Source of the DNA: Bimastos eiseni
Taxonomy: Eukaryota; Annelida; Clitellata; Crassiclitellata; Lumbricidae
Length of the DNA: 64,000 bases
Assembly (NCBI GenBank): GCA_959347315.1
Contig: OY365806.1
Span: 54,234,116 to 54,298,115, forward strand
Direction of reading: 5' to 3'
Each line of letters opens with the position of its first letter. Position 1 is the stretch's first letter. The translations under genes were made by a program, and so were the position numbers. Of the stretch, positions 10,801 to 24,800 are shown in pieces. The notes under the pieces were generated by a model. It was not told where the DNA came from and made no database searches. It saw only the letters and a list, made by a program, of their open reading frames with translations.

Positions 10801-13800
10801 CCATATCATGCTTAACACCACGCTCACATCACGATTGCCCTGCGCCCACCGCGTCTTCACTGCGGTCAATACGATCGCATTGTGGACAAACTACACTTTC
10901 ATTGTAACCAAGCAATGCTTGTCGCGCTTCAACTGTGGACCAATCACACTGCTTTTACGGCTTATCATAGTCTGATCATGCCAATTGCACTGGCCATGAT
11001 GATATAAATGCTGCTCTGCACCGACAAAATTTCTGGTTCCCAGGCAGAGAATTTCTCAGCCCCTAGGCAGAGAAGTTCTGGGTCCTTAGGCAGGGCAGTC
11101 GTACATCTCTTAGATGGACGTGAGCTTGTTCTATACCAAAAAAGATATGTACAGTAATATTTAGATGCTTGATGCACTGTTGTAGTAAAGTGTCTGTAAT
11201 ATTATATTAAACAAGGTATAAATCATATACTTTGTTTAGCTTAGTATGATATTTTTAATAAGTGGAAGAGTGCAATTTATGACATTTCATGTGTAGCATA
11301 TGGAATCCCATGAGCTGCACTCTTCCATTTGTTGCACATGTGATGTCATGAGCTGCACTCCTCCATATGCTGTGCTTGAAATGCTATGAATTGCACTCTT
11401 CCATTCCATATTCACTGGGCAGCAGAATAGAATGCAGAAGAGCGCATTACAATGCTGGGTTAATAAGCTTCAATGTGAAGAAAATGCATGCAGGACCATC
11501 TGAGCCAGAGAATTTGTGATGCGTTGAAATCTGTAGATTTAAAGATCGGATGTGCCTGTAAACATAGGGTTGGCATAGTTGAGGGAGAAGACAAAAAAAA
11601 AGGTTATGGTTTTCGATAGGGCTTTACCGAATAGGTGATTTTCACTATTCGGCTGAATACGAATAATTGGACCAACTATTTGGCCGAATACGAGTATAAA
11701 TAATGTACAAACTAGATCTACCGACGAATTTCAAATTTTCAAATGTGAGTAAAGTTTCAGTTCAGTAAATTTGACACATAAACTAAAAGTAAACAGTTAA
11801 CTATATGTATGTTTGCATCCTTCTGCTAGTGTGTGTAAACTAGGAATAGAAATAATTTAACTCGACTTAGAAACGAGATGACTGACACTGCGATACCGTG
11901 ATCAAGGCAGTTATAGTTGCTTCAGTCCACTCGATATAACTGCCACCGCTTGTGCAGGTGTCACGGGACCACTATTCATATTCGGTTCGACCGCTACTAT
12001 TCATCCCAATACCGAATAGTATTCGGTATTGGCCCGAATTTGCCCCACTATTCGACTCCGAAGCAAATACGAAGCAAATATTCGGTACATCCCTAGTCTT
12101 TGACATGTCATCATTAAGAACAGACCTTGTGTGACATATTAGTCTGATATGATAATAACTGTATTTTATAGATGACTTTTATATATAAGTGATATTCATA
12201 CTTGAAATAAAAAAAATTTATGAAAGTGATTACTGATGATGTCTGCAATGATGTTTCTAGGGTGCCACAGGTCTTGGATTTAGCATTGCGGGTGGTACTG
12301 ACATTCCTCATATTGAAGAGGATCCGAGCATCTTCATAACAAAGCTGATAGAAGGCGGTGCAGCTGTGGCTGATGGTAGACTCAGGTTTGTCAGGCTGTT
12401 GACTATTAATTTTCAATGTTTTCTCTTTTATGTCAAGTATGTGAATAGGCAAAACTGGGCTATAAAACCTAAAGAGTTTACGGACAGCTAGAGAGTAACA
12501 ATTGATTAAATATTTATATGTCTTTGTTTGGTTTTTTGCAGAACAAACGACATTATTGTGTCAGTAAATGGTCTTTCAACAGTAAATGTGAATCATGCCC
12601 AATCAGTTGATGCATTGAAAAAGGCTGGAAAAACTGTACACTTGGTTAGTATTATCAGAAACTGTCAACACTGTCTCAATTAATTCTATTGCAGTGAATG
12701 TGATTGATTTCGACGATGTTTTGTACTTTTATTTAATTTAAGAATAGCTAAAGTGCATCTAATAGTGCAGACCAGATACATTCAAAGAGTGAAGGACTCC
12801 AAAAGAAAAGAAACGATTTAAAACAGTGTAGAAATGCGTCAGAATCTCCAGTCAGAATTGTTGATATCCAGTTAAGGAAAGAAGTCATTCTACAGAGAAG
12901 GGCCAATGCAGACATAAATTCTGGCAGTCCTTACCTTACGAACAAGAATGTCAGAACGATGCAGAGATCAAAGATGGCGAAGAGAGGTGGCCGAAAGAGG
13001 TCGGCCGACAAATGGATTCACGAAGGTACTTTGGGCTAGACTAGGATGGATCTACAGATTATAAGGAAAAACTTTAAACTAGATATGAACAGAATGAGAA
13101 TGCAGATGAAGGAGGAGGAGTAGGAGGAGGTGATTGGTCATATAAGTTGAGATGACGTGAGAAAAATGTACCGTAATTAACCTGGCAACAGTGTTTAGTA
13201 CCAATCGTAGGAGGGATTAGCGCACTTTAGGAAGGCCAACAAGCAGTGAATCGCATCAATAAGAGAGCATGCTGAAGCATGGACAATAGACATAAAGACC
13301 AATCAAATGTCTGATCATCTGACGGCCCTCAGCCACCTTGGGCTATAACAGTGGGAGTAGGTAAGATTGGTGATTTGTTCAGATAAGGAGAGCATGCTAT
13401 TGAGTGCTGCCCAGGTTCGTGTGGACAATTGATGCAATTGGAAGAAGGGCTAAGTTAAGCTGGAAGAAGGGCTAAGTTAAGCTGGAAGAAGGGCTAAGTT
13501 AAGCTGGAAGAAGGGCTAAGTTAAGCTTGAAGAGTTGCTGACAAGTGCGAAACCATGTTTGGTGGGTCTTGGACAAATTTAGAGATATCCAATTTGATGA
13601 AAATCAAAGGTGAAGGTGCTGAGAGAGATCATCAATGTGTCCTGTAGGGATGAGCTGGACAGATGTGTAGTGATAGGAAGTCAGTGTAAGACTTGATGCA
13701 TTGCATATATGTAGAGATATGCACAAAACAGGAGCATTTTGAAGCATTTAAGACCGATTGAAGGGGTACAAAGTAAGTTGCTGTAGTCTAGGCGGAACAG

Positions 13801-16800
13801 ACAAGCTATTGTAGTAAAACGGAGGGAAAGGCAGATTGTCTGATGCCTCAGAGCCAGCTCAATTAGAATTTTCTTTTGTAAATATTGATGATGTGTACCT
13901 GGTTCATTGTAGGTGGTTAAGAGACTTCGTGCTCCAGTTGAGGAAGTTGTTCAACATATTGATTTGGTTAAAGGCAACAAAGGTAAGTTAAATATATAGG
14001 ATTATACTTTTAAATGTCTCATGGAAACGTCTTTCTTGTTTAGTGTAATGTGATGTTGACAGAACTCCATTGCATTGAGCTGCAGGGCTGCCAGGTCAAT
14101 CTATCTTGGTTGAGATCTGAGGATCCCTCCAAAGTACTAGTGTGAAAATGTCAACCATGCAGCAGTTCAGAGATGCACTAAATAAACGATGTTGTAAAGG
14201 CACATAAAGAGTTAAAGACTGGTGTTGGCTGTTTTGTGATTGTTGTAAACCACACCAAGCTACAGGATATTTTGTTTCTTACCTTTTATTCTAACCTACC
14301 ATTTGTTATTTAGTCCCAAATATAATTTCAGAGGCTATAACACAGAGTAGTGAAAATCCGGTTTGAGTTTAAAGTGTGAAGTGGTGTGTACAGAAAGTGC
14401 TGATGTTTTCTGCCAGGTGCAGTCTGGAAGACACAGAATTATGTCTAAATTCATCTCATAAAGATTATTTCCATTTTCTTGTCAGTTGGAGAATGTGCCT
14501 TTCTTGTCTATTGCTGAAGCAATACCTCACAAAAAATGTGTCATCACGGATGAATTCAAAATCCATGTTGCGAATTCTTCCGATCTGCTTGCATGTTTCT
14601 TTCCCTATTCACAAATATGAACATGCTCTTATTGAGTTTGTCTGTATCATCCAGGTTGTCTGTCACCAAGTCTCAGACTTTGTGAACTCAGCTGACACTC
14701 TATTTGCTATTCTTTATTCAGTATCACGTTATCTCTTCACCATCCCAAACTATGTTCATTTTGTTTTATCAGCTCTAGTGCCTCTAAGCGTGACCTTAAA
14801 TCATTGCCTTTCTTCTTAAGCCTAAGCAAACCCTGATGACCTCTTGTCTGCAATCCACCATATCAGGTCTTATCAATAAGCATGCTCAAATATTGACGGC
14901 CACCTTCTATCTACAAAGAAACAATGCCTGTTCTCTCTTGTTCACTCGAATTCATCCAATCCTCAAAACTGACCATGATCATGCTATTCCATTCTATTTA
15001 CGTTCTTGTAAAGCGCCTCTCACAGTCAGGCCCGTCAAGAGCAAAGTGGGGCCGGTACAATTTATATTCTTGAGTATGAATGAATGAGTAATTGACTTTA
15101 AACAGTAATACACAGTACTAGAATATGTTGCAAAATTTGAAGCACTAAACTTACATGATACATCACTCACTTATCAAAATTGTCATCGATTCATCATTGT
15201 TCATCACTATCAGTCAGAGAGGAATTTGGTTTTCCAACATCGTGATAAAACAATTGATGTAGAAATAGACAACATCGATGGTCTCATCAAAAGATTTATT
15301 AAAATTACGAGAATCCTGAGACAAATTATATGATGAATGTAAACTTGTTGCCCAAGCTATTGGCATCAGTTGTTCTTCTCAAACTGTTAATGATGCTGGC
15401 AACAATAATAATGATCAAACTGATCATGTACCTGATCGAAAGCTACCTGAAAAAATGAAAGCCTACAAACATCCATAAACTGAAGTTGTTGAAACAGTTT
15501 TGCTTGTAAAGTCTGCATGGGATGAATGAGTTCAGATATGGAATATATTATCCGATTATTGGACTTAAAGGGCGTTTTGTTGCAGTGTCAAGTCTTTGCA
15601 ACAAATTTGAATTTGTTGGAGGTTTCTCCAAGAAGATTATGACTACAGAGTCATTTGTGAAAACTTTTGTGAAAGTTACTCTGCCGACATATGCTAGGAT
15701 TTAATAGACGAAGTTGACTCATTAAATCGAATTTATCAGGAAAATATTGACTCAAAAATTATTTAACCTTTCAGTTGTTAAATGAACTGCATGAAATTTC
15801 ACTGCAGAATCTCTTCCTTAGTTTAATTGTTGCAATGAGGAGGTTTTGTTGTCTTCCAGCTTCCATTGAAAGTGCAAATAGATCATTCAGTGTATTAAAA
15901 CGAGTCAAAAACTATCTGCAGGCAACGATGTGTCAAAACAGAATCAATGGATTGGCTATATTAGCCATTGAAGTGGAGTTGACAAAAACTTTAAATTTTG
16001 ATTCAATTATTGATTCTTTTGCAAGCAAAAAGGCCAGAAAAGCCCCCTTAAGGACTAATTGAGATTATTAAAGCAGAAATAGGACTTAATGAACTAGAAA
16101 TCTAGTTAATAAAACCAAATATGTTTTGTTAATGAATTTGTTAACATTACAGAAAAGTTTATAAATAGTCAAAGGGTGGGGGCCCTTTTTATATTTTGTT
16201 TGGGGTGGGGGCCCAGATTGTTTGTCCCCCCTTTCCCCTCTCTCAGTAGTCACAGTACAACCTAATCAAAGTTATTCCCCAGTGAGAAGAATCCCTTGAA
16301 AAGAGAAAAGTCTTAAGAGAATGAGCAGCAACAGTTGTGCCCCAGATAAGTTAAAGCAGGAAGGGCCAGCAAAGGCACGATGCTGAGCTGTGGCAGTCCG
16401 ATACCAAGATGTCAAGATATGGTCATTACAGTCTAAGCAGTGGAGAGAATATACAGAGGTTGCTGAGATATGCCGACTGATAAGAATATAGAGGTAGCGT
16501 GGTGCTTGATCCAGAAGAGCCTTGTAGCTAATAAAGGAAATTTGAACAGAATCTGATGAGTTATGGAATGCCAATGAAGATGTTCACATTGGTCAGTCAT
16601 AAATGTCGAAATATGGGAGAAACAAGGAATGTGGGTAATCAAACGAGCAGCTGCATTAAGTATGTTTTGAAGCGGAGTGAGTCGGAGTTTTGGTAGACCA
16701 ATGAGTAACGAGTTTCAGTTTTCAATGTAGGAGCAGATGAAGGCATGGAAGAAAGAAATTGTTGAAGAGACAGATGGATGGTTACTGTGGCATCTCAGTT

Positions 16801-18810
16801 TGTCTAATAAACAAAGATATTTATATATATTATATATATATGTATATATGCATATCTACATTGTAAATGATATATATATAGTTGTGCCGCTTGTTGGCTG
16901 CATGAGTTCTTGTCTGAGAGTGCTATGTTTTTGATTTTTGCGTTATGTTTCGGTTGAGTTTTGATGATGGTTTCTATACGGTTCGATAGATCAGTTCTCA
17001 GGGATTATCATGACGATGCGATTGGCGGTGTACTAGCAGTACTTTTTCAGTTTATTTCGGCTAATTGGAATTAATTGGCGTGCGTTGTTGGGTTTGTGTG
17101 CGGTGATGCGGAACGGCTGCTCGCTGACGCGTGACGATCTCCTCTTACTAGGTTCTGGAGTGCATCAGATTGACGCTGGGATTGCACACTGGATTCGCGA
17201 CCTTGGCCTGTGGTGACGTAGGCGTGGGTGTAGGGCTGGTGCGCATCGACAGCGTCGGGAACGGCCTACAGCACTGTTGGTCACCCTGCATGAATGTACC
17301 ATCTCTGTGATTACCGGCAACCGCCCGTCGCAGCTCAGCCTGCTACCCGTGAATTTTTCAACCCCATGCTCAGCCCCATGTCTGCTCCATCCACTCGTTC
17401 AGCTCCACCCAATGGTTCCTACGCGTCATCTCAAGTTCGCTACTCTCATCATCCGCTCGCTGAGGAACAAGATATTCGTTGCTGTACCGATGCCAACCTT
17501 GATGTCTTATGCCTCACTGAGACCTGGCATAACGACGCCGATGACGTCTCGCTGCGACGCCTCAGATCTGAGGGTTTTCGCGTCGTTGAACGCTTCCAAA
17601 ACCACGGTGGTATTGTACCGATCGCCTCGTGGTTGGTGGTTGCCAGGCTGTCGCCACCGTTCACCCTCGACACATTCGAATATCTTTGTGTGCGGGTGGT
17701 GTTGTTTGGAGCCTCGTGCGTCGTCGTGACAGTCTGCCGACCTGGCTCTGAGAGGCCCACTTCGTTGTTCCTATGAGTTCCGGTCGCTGGTGGAACATCT
17801 TTCCGTCTACCCTGTCCGCTACATCATCCCGGGGGATCTGAACATCAGATTAAACAGGAGTGATGACACTATGACGGTTGCTGTAGAGGAGATGCTCGCC
17901 TCGGTGGGCGCTATCCAGAATGTCGAGATGAGCATCCATACGGAGGGAGGTATACTCGACGTGGTCGTCACGCGATGTGTGCATAGACCGTCTATGGTCG
18001 ATGTTGCCGCCCTCGTGGGCAGGGTGTCGGATCATTGCCTCGTGACGTGGCCCTTCGTCGTCGCCCCTGCCGTCGCACCGGTCTATGAAACCAGTCATGG
18101 TCGTTCATGGAGAAATTTCGACCTCGACGTGTTCCGCTCCGTCCTCCGTTCGTCCAGCCTCTGCCGTCCAGATTCCACTCGGGTGGCACTGTTGTGAAGG
18201 CTTGAGCACCGCTCTTGCCGATGGGGTTCAGACTACTCTTGTGACCGTTGGCTTCAGTCACTCGGCTCCCTGCATAGCCTGGCATCTGAAAAGCGACGCA
18301 GCTGCTGGAAAACCAGCGTGGACTCTCGTCATGATCGTCGTGCTGTGATCCTCGTGCTCTATGGCGGCTGATTGACGACGTGATGTGCCGTGGTGATATA
18401 TCGGCTCCACCACCTGACATCAATGCCAACTCGCTTGCTGACTTCTTCGAGTCTAAAGGGGAGATGTTAGAGCTGCCACGGTGGGCGCCTCTTCGGTGGA
18501 GTACTTGAATTGTTCTTCGGGCTTATGCCTTGAGAACCTTGTTCCGGTCACGCCGGATGATGGGATTCGGCTAGTGCTCGAAACACCGAAGTGCGTTCTG
18601 CAGCATCGATTGAGATCTTTACGGCACGACTCAAATCCCATCTGTTCAGGAAGGCATATTCCTGTTGAACTGATGTAGTTATTGTTATAGTACAGTTTTT
18701 TCTTGTTAGTTTGCTGATCATGTCATTGTAAAGCTCCCTTGTAGCGGCATTGCTGCGTTATGGCGCTTTAGAAATCGTCCGTTTAATAATAATAATAATA
18801 TATGTTATAT

Positions 18811-18854
<44 letters not shown>

Positions 18855-21800
18855 AATATATATATATATATATATATATATCTACATTGTAAATGATAAA
18901 TGCTGAGCCAAGAGAGATTAGAGATATGTGCAGAGAAGGAAGGAGTACTGGCTAGAGTAACATCCAGTTCACAGACATTTGTCAAGAAAGTAAACTGATT
19001 TTTATTTTAGGTCTTGGGTTTAGCATTGCAGGTGGAATTGGAAACCAACATATACCTAATGACAATGGCATCTTCATCACAAAGATTATAGAGGATGGTG
19101 CAGCACATCAAGATGGCCGGTTAGCTGTTGGTGATCGACTTTTGGCTGTAAGTCAGCTTATCAATGTTGACTGTTGAAATTATGCCGTTCAGTGCAGAGA
19201 GGAAATTTTAGTATATTTTGAGGTTTACAGCAGGGCTTAAAGTGTGCCTGGACGGTCATGGACGGCGTCCAGGCACTTTTTTTTGAGGCTGGACGGCGTC
19301 CTGCCACTTATTTTGCCAGCAGAGCCTGGACGCCGTCCATGAGCTTCCATGCAACAGTGCAATTCCTATCCGTACGTTATTATCAACAGCATTTAATTAT
19401 CTACTATTCCAAAAAAGCCATATTTTCATTAGACCCACTTTTTAACTGAAGTAGCCCTTGAATATAATGGATGTCTATAATTAATTTGTGTCATACATTT
19501 TAGTTACCTTTTCATCAAATTAACTTTCGTCCTATGCGCTTCCGGCGTCTGCTGCAGTTGATGATTTAATTTAAAAAGCAAAAAAATTGTTTGGCTCGTT
19601 TGATGAAATTTTTGACTAGATGATCAGGCCTAGTAAGTTAGTAAGCTAATTAAGGTGCACTACATACCATAGCGCATATAAAATTGAACTGAATTACTTC
19701 TATTTCAAGTTGCGAAACGATGAAACGTGTTGCTAGATGGACCATACATATATCTATGGAGAAGATCAGTTGCCCACCAGGGCAGACTGGCTGTCGTTCT
19801 GGAAAAGAGCATGCACCGGAAAAGGTTAAATAGATGGATTGGTGAAAAATGTCCTAAGTTAAGAATATTGATAAAGAGACTATTTCAAACTTCCATCTGT
19901 TGGTGCTATCAGCAGTGTAAACACTTGGATCTATTCTTATTTACCTGGTGCAAAATAAACATAAATCAATCGAGATGACCCTGGTATAGGCCTGCAGTCG
20001 AAAACAAACGCAAAGGACATCCCACGATTCCCATCCTCTATTTTGAGAATAGAAAGAATGGATGAGACCACAATTCTAGAAATGTGTCTGGACTCAGGAA
20101 ATAAACTTAAGAGACTATTTAGCAGAAGTTCTTAACTTCTTTCAACATCTCTTGGTGCTTTGCTCTATCAGTCTATCTATAGGTGAATTTTGTTTGACAA
20201 ATTTTTATATTCAATATAAACTGAATTCGATTTTTGCTCAATATTGACTAGAGCACATTCCTGTGCAAAGAGACGCAACTCTCTGTAAATAGAGAAGAAA
20301 ATTTTTTTGCGGTTCGCGCGTTTGGAAATTTTATTAGGCCTACTCAAACTACTAAAATGCTGCCAGCTCGGCTCCACAGCCTCCACCGGCCCCTTGTCGA
20401 CAATTTCACAAAAGGAAAGTAATCCTCTGTACATTTAAAATTCCAACAAATATTTCACCAACAAATAGTTGACGACAAAATAATGGTTAATGGACAGAAA
20501 GCTAACAAATGCTAACTAAATGTTATTGTTCGCCCATGGTATTTGGTCAAATAGAAGTTGGATTGATGATAGTAATAATGCCTGCATATCCAGCTTCTGC
20601 TTCAGCAAGAACTATAATTATTAATTCAACTTCTATTTAGGCAAATATTCTTTTAAATAATCTAACTTTTATGTCTGCAGGCATTATATTCATCTAAATA
20701 GCATCTGTTTTGGAAGAATTTTGTTCACCAATCCAACTTCTATTCCAACATCATTAATATCATCAGTCCAACTTCTATTTTAACAATTACAGTGGACCAT
20801 AGTGCGTGAACCATTTGTCATTGAATTATGTTAGTGATCTGCCTTTGCAATCTTTAGTTCTTAAGTTTTTGACACTGGCGTCCAGGAACTTCTTTTTTAC
20901 AATTTAAGCACTGGTTTAGAGGTTCATTAGTTGATGAATTCTTTGCATTTTCATATGGCGCAAACTATATCGAATGTGTTCAAAGCACTCTTCTGTATTT
21001 GTTGTTACATTTTTAGAGTGTGTTTTATGAGAAAAGTAGAGATATCTTGTGACTTGTTTTAGGTTAATGATGCCAATCTGGAGGACGTGACACATGAGTC
21101 TGCAGTTGCTGCATTGAAGGCCACAAAAGAGCGTGTGAGGCTCATGGTGGCCAAGTCTTACGTGTCGTCATACTCAGTGGTTGATGGTTCATTACCTCAC
21201 AACCGGTCATGTAAGAACTTTTGGCTACATGGCTCCCAACAATTAGTATTTATTTAAGAGGTGAGACCCATTGACAGTCGGTGCAGGAAGTTACTTTCTA
21301 TGTAGCAGACTATTGCTGTTATTTGATTAGTGATAGGCCATCTGTCATTAGAGGAAGTTTACTTTTAACCCTGTGCAGGCAGTATATTTGCAAAGCTGCT
21401 GCACAGTATATAGCTGCACATATCTCCATGTCTGTTACAGCTGTAAGTAAGAAATTTTTGGTACTTGTGCCTTTCCCTCCCTTCTGCCAATCTTGTTAAT
21501 TAGCACCAGCAGGCATATGGGCCCTTCCGCTAACATAAAACAATTAGTTCATTCACTCCATATACTGTGTGACACGATGGCTGATTGGTTAGAGCGGTCG
21601 GCCCTTAATACTCATTGTGCGCTGAGTGAGCGGGTTCGACCCTTGTCAGAGGCGTCACTGTGTAGGGACCTTGAGCAAGTCCTTTGCGCGCAATTGCTCT
21701 GCAGTACAAAGTTCTGCAATTACGCCAATGAGGCGTGTGCACTTCTGAGCAAAAAATGCTGGAAGAATGGTGATATCATATTTCAGAATAAATAAAATAA

Positions 21801-24800
21801 AATAAATATATATATTCTGGTTATTGCAATCTACATAAATGTATTTGAATTCATGTGTTTTGGTCTGGCTTTTGACTTTTTGTGGAACATTGTTTGTAGA
21901 CACAAGAGATCAACGGCAAGCAGTGACGCATTCAACCAATAACACAACATCCAATAATGTGTCACCATCAAGGGGTGCAACTGCAGTTAGCAAAATATCA
22001 AAGTATGTCAAGACAAGCTCAATTTTCTAGACAGATTCATATATTTTTCCATTTTCTCATATGGTGCTTCATTTGTCTCGGCTTAGACCAGTGGTTCTCA
22101 ACATTTTTAGTCCTGTGACCCCTAATAATATTTCCAAAGGTGTGACAACCACCAGCTATTAACTTTTTAACGACCAGCTGCATATGTTTTCCCATACATT
22201 TTGGTATACGCTGGCCGTTAAAGGGTTAAAAGTATTGGGTTACTGCCTTCACAGCATTTTTACTGTCATGCATTTTACTTCTTATCATTTGATTTTGGTA
22301 ATCCATACACCTCATGAACAAAAGCCTGATCAATCTTTATCTCGACCTCCATGACTAAAGCATGATCAATCCTTAATTAATAGAATAATTTAAAATTTGT
22401 TGTTGGTAATAATTTTTTTACAAGAAATATGTGAAGATTAATTAAAGTCACTATTGTACGAATCAAATACAAATCCCTGAAGGTTCCAGGTGACCTCTGG
22501 AAAATTGTAAGGTGACCCTCGTGAGGTCGCAACCCGCAGGTTGAGAACCGCTGGCTTAGACCTTATTAATCCTGTTGCAAAGAAAACATGTCTTCGTGCT
22601 AGTGTCACTAACATTTCTTTCCATAAGAATATTGTTTCTGATAATTTGTGGTTGCATATTTAGTTAATTTCTGTCCCTAGATCTTTTGTACTTGTGCTTT
22701 GGCCCAATAATTGTATCAGCTTATGTATCAGTTTCAGTTTGGCATTTCTCATCAGTATAGGCTGCATATTGTCATCATTGATTCTAGCTCTAGCTTCATG
22801 AAGTTCAACATTGTTTGCATTACTGTATTCCTAGTTCAGAATTCTATCAATTCTGATGCAATATTCCTCAGCACTCGTGTCAGCGGTCACGTCATGTTAC
22901 TCATTCATTCATTCATTCATTCATCTTTCCTTCAGATTTGAGTAAGACCTGTTTTTGAAAAGTTGTTTTATCTCTTGAGCAAAGATGCCTCTTGCATAAT
23001 TTTGCTATATTTCAATGTTCAGAGATAAAAGTTCACATTGAAGCAACATTTTACTCCTTTAAGATAGTAAAACAGGAGGCATAGCACACTAGTTTTATTA
23101 TGTTGCCAAGTAATCATATGCGAATGGTGTTTGCAGAAATGTGCGAAAGATTGTGCTGCAGAAAGGACAAACTGGTCTTGGATTTAACATAGTAGGAGGA
23201 GAGGATGGAGAGGGAATCTTTGTGTCCTTCATCTTGCCTGATGGGCCAGCTGACCTCAGTGGAGAATTGCACAGAGGAGACCAGCTCATCTCAGTAGGTT
23301 CACTGAATCTTATATATGAACATATTACTTTTAATTACAAGTGCAACGCAGGATGACAGGCAAACAGGCCACTTGTGAAGAAAGGACTGGAGGCTTTGGC
23401 ACAGGTTCGCTTAGCCACAACCAATCATAAAAATATTACTCTGTTTTATTGAATTTGCAGTTTTTTAAGTTTAATATGTTGTGAAGGCAATTTCCAATTC
23501 CTGTTGAACTATTGTATAGCAGACATATTAACGCTAAACATCCACTTTCTGGCTTGTTCCTTTGCCCTGTTTCTGTTTGCCCAAATGACGAATAAGTAGC
23601 AAATTGCATTTATTGCATTTACAGATTTCTAAATTGCCTCTCCCAGTGCAATGTTAAGATTACAAGCAGAAACAGAAGCCACCCAGGGATGATCAAGGAG
23701 CGAGACATAAGGAGAATATCATTCTAAAGCAAAGGACCAACAGGTGCAAAGGCATGGCATTCAGCAGAAGCAGTCTTAGTCTGAGGTACCATAAGTCATG
23801 TCGGTCTTAAAAGCACAGAGGGCGACCAGTGTCAGGTGAAATAGGACGATGGATGAGGTCACAAAGATAGCATGGAGCTTCACCCAAAAATGTTCTGAAA
23901 GTGAGGAATAGAACTTTAAGTTGAATGCAGACTATGAGTGGCAGCCAATGAATGTGGTCGGTCATGAAGGTCGAGATGTGCGAGTAGCGAGGCAGGTGGA
24001 CAGGCAGTTGGGCAGCTGTTTTTAGCACCTGTTGAAGGTGTGACAGGTGAGAATTCTGATGTAGCGAGTTCATTAATGTATGAGTGATCATTTAATTCCC
24101 TACTGGATACTGGTAATAGAGGATGTACAAAATTGTACAATTGTGCATGCATGTCTTAGTCACTAGTCACACGTACGACCTGTGTATTCCAGTTGCCAGC
24201 CTGTCGGGGCGTCAGTCCCTGCGTTCCGCGTCTCGTGGGGACCTGGTGGTTCCGCGCTCTCATACCGCCATGCGGGCAGGTCACGCCTTTTCGTGCGTTG
24301 GACCGTTACGTTGGAACTCCTTGCCGTTACCAATTCGGAGTCTGTGTGTAGCACAGGAGACATTTTTTGGACTTTTGAAGACGCATTTATTTCAGAACTG
24401 CAGGGTAGCTTCAGTAAACGCCATCGTGAGGTTCTTATAGGGCGCTATATAAATGTTCATGTACATACATACATACTAGAAGTGGGTCAGTCAATTAATA
24501 AAAATTTCAGATACCTATGTGTCACTCTGTTGTCTTAGTTTACTGACTATACCGCTCTTAGAGCCTCTTGAAATGTTGCAGAATTGCAAAGAGTAACTGT
24601 GCTACCTGTACTTATGTCTAGTCTTCATTGTAATCTTTGTCTTAAAAGGAGGGAGGCAGTCAGTGATGGCTGAATCTTTCAGTTGTCACTCGTTCTACAT
24701 AATTATGAGCTACTATTGTACAGTGTATAATATAAGATACTTGCTGCAGTGACATATTTTTCGTGCCATGCTATGTTTTAATTACCTTTTTGTTTTTTAG

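Noticed and set aside
14376..14819. 147-codon ORF in a DLG intron
   Set aside because: No domain, no splice phase fit and a composition typical of decayed repeats.
17277..17776. 150- and 160-codon overlapping ORFs as host genes
   Set aside because: Fragments of LINE endonuclease appear in different frames across them.
18758..18985. ORF with isoleucine/tyrosine runs
   Set aside because: Translation of a (TA)n microsatellite.
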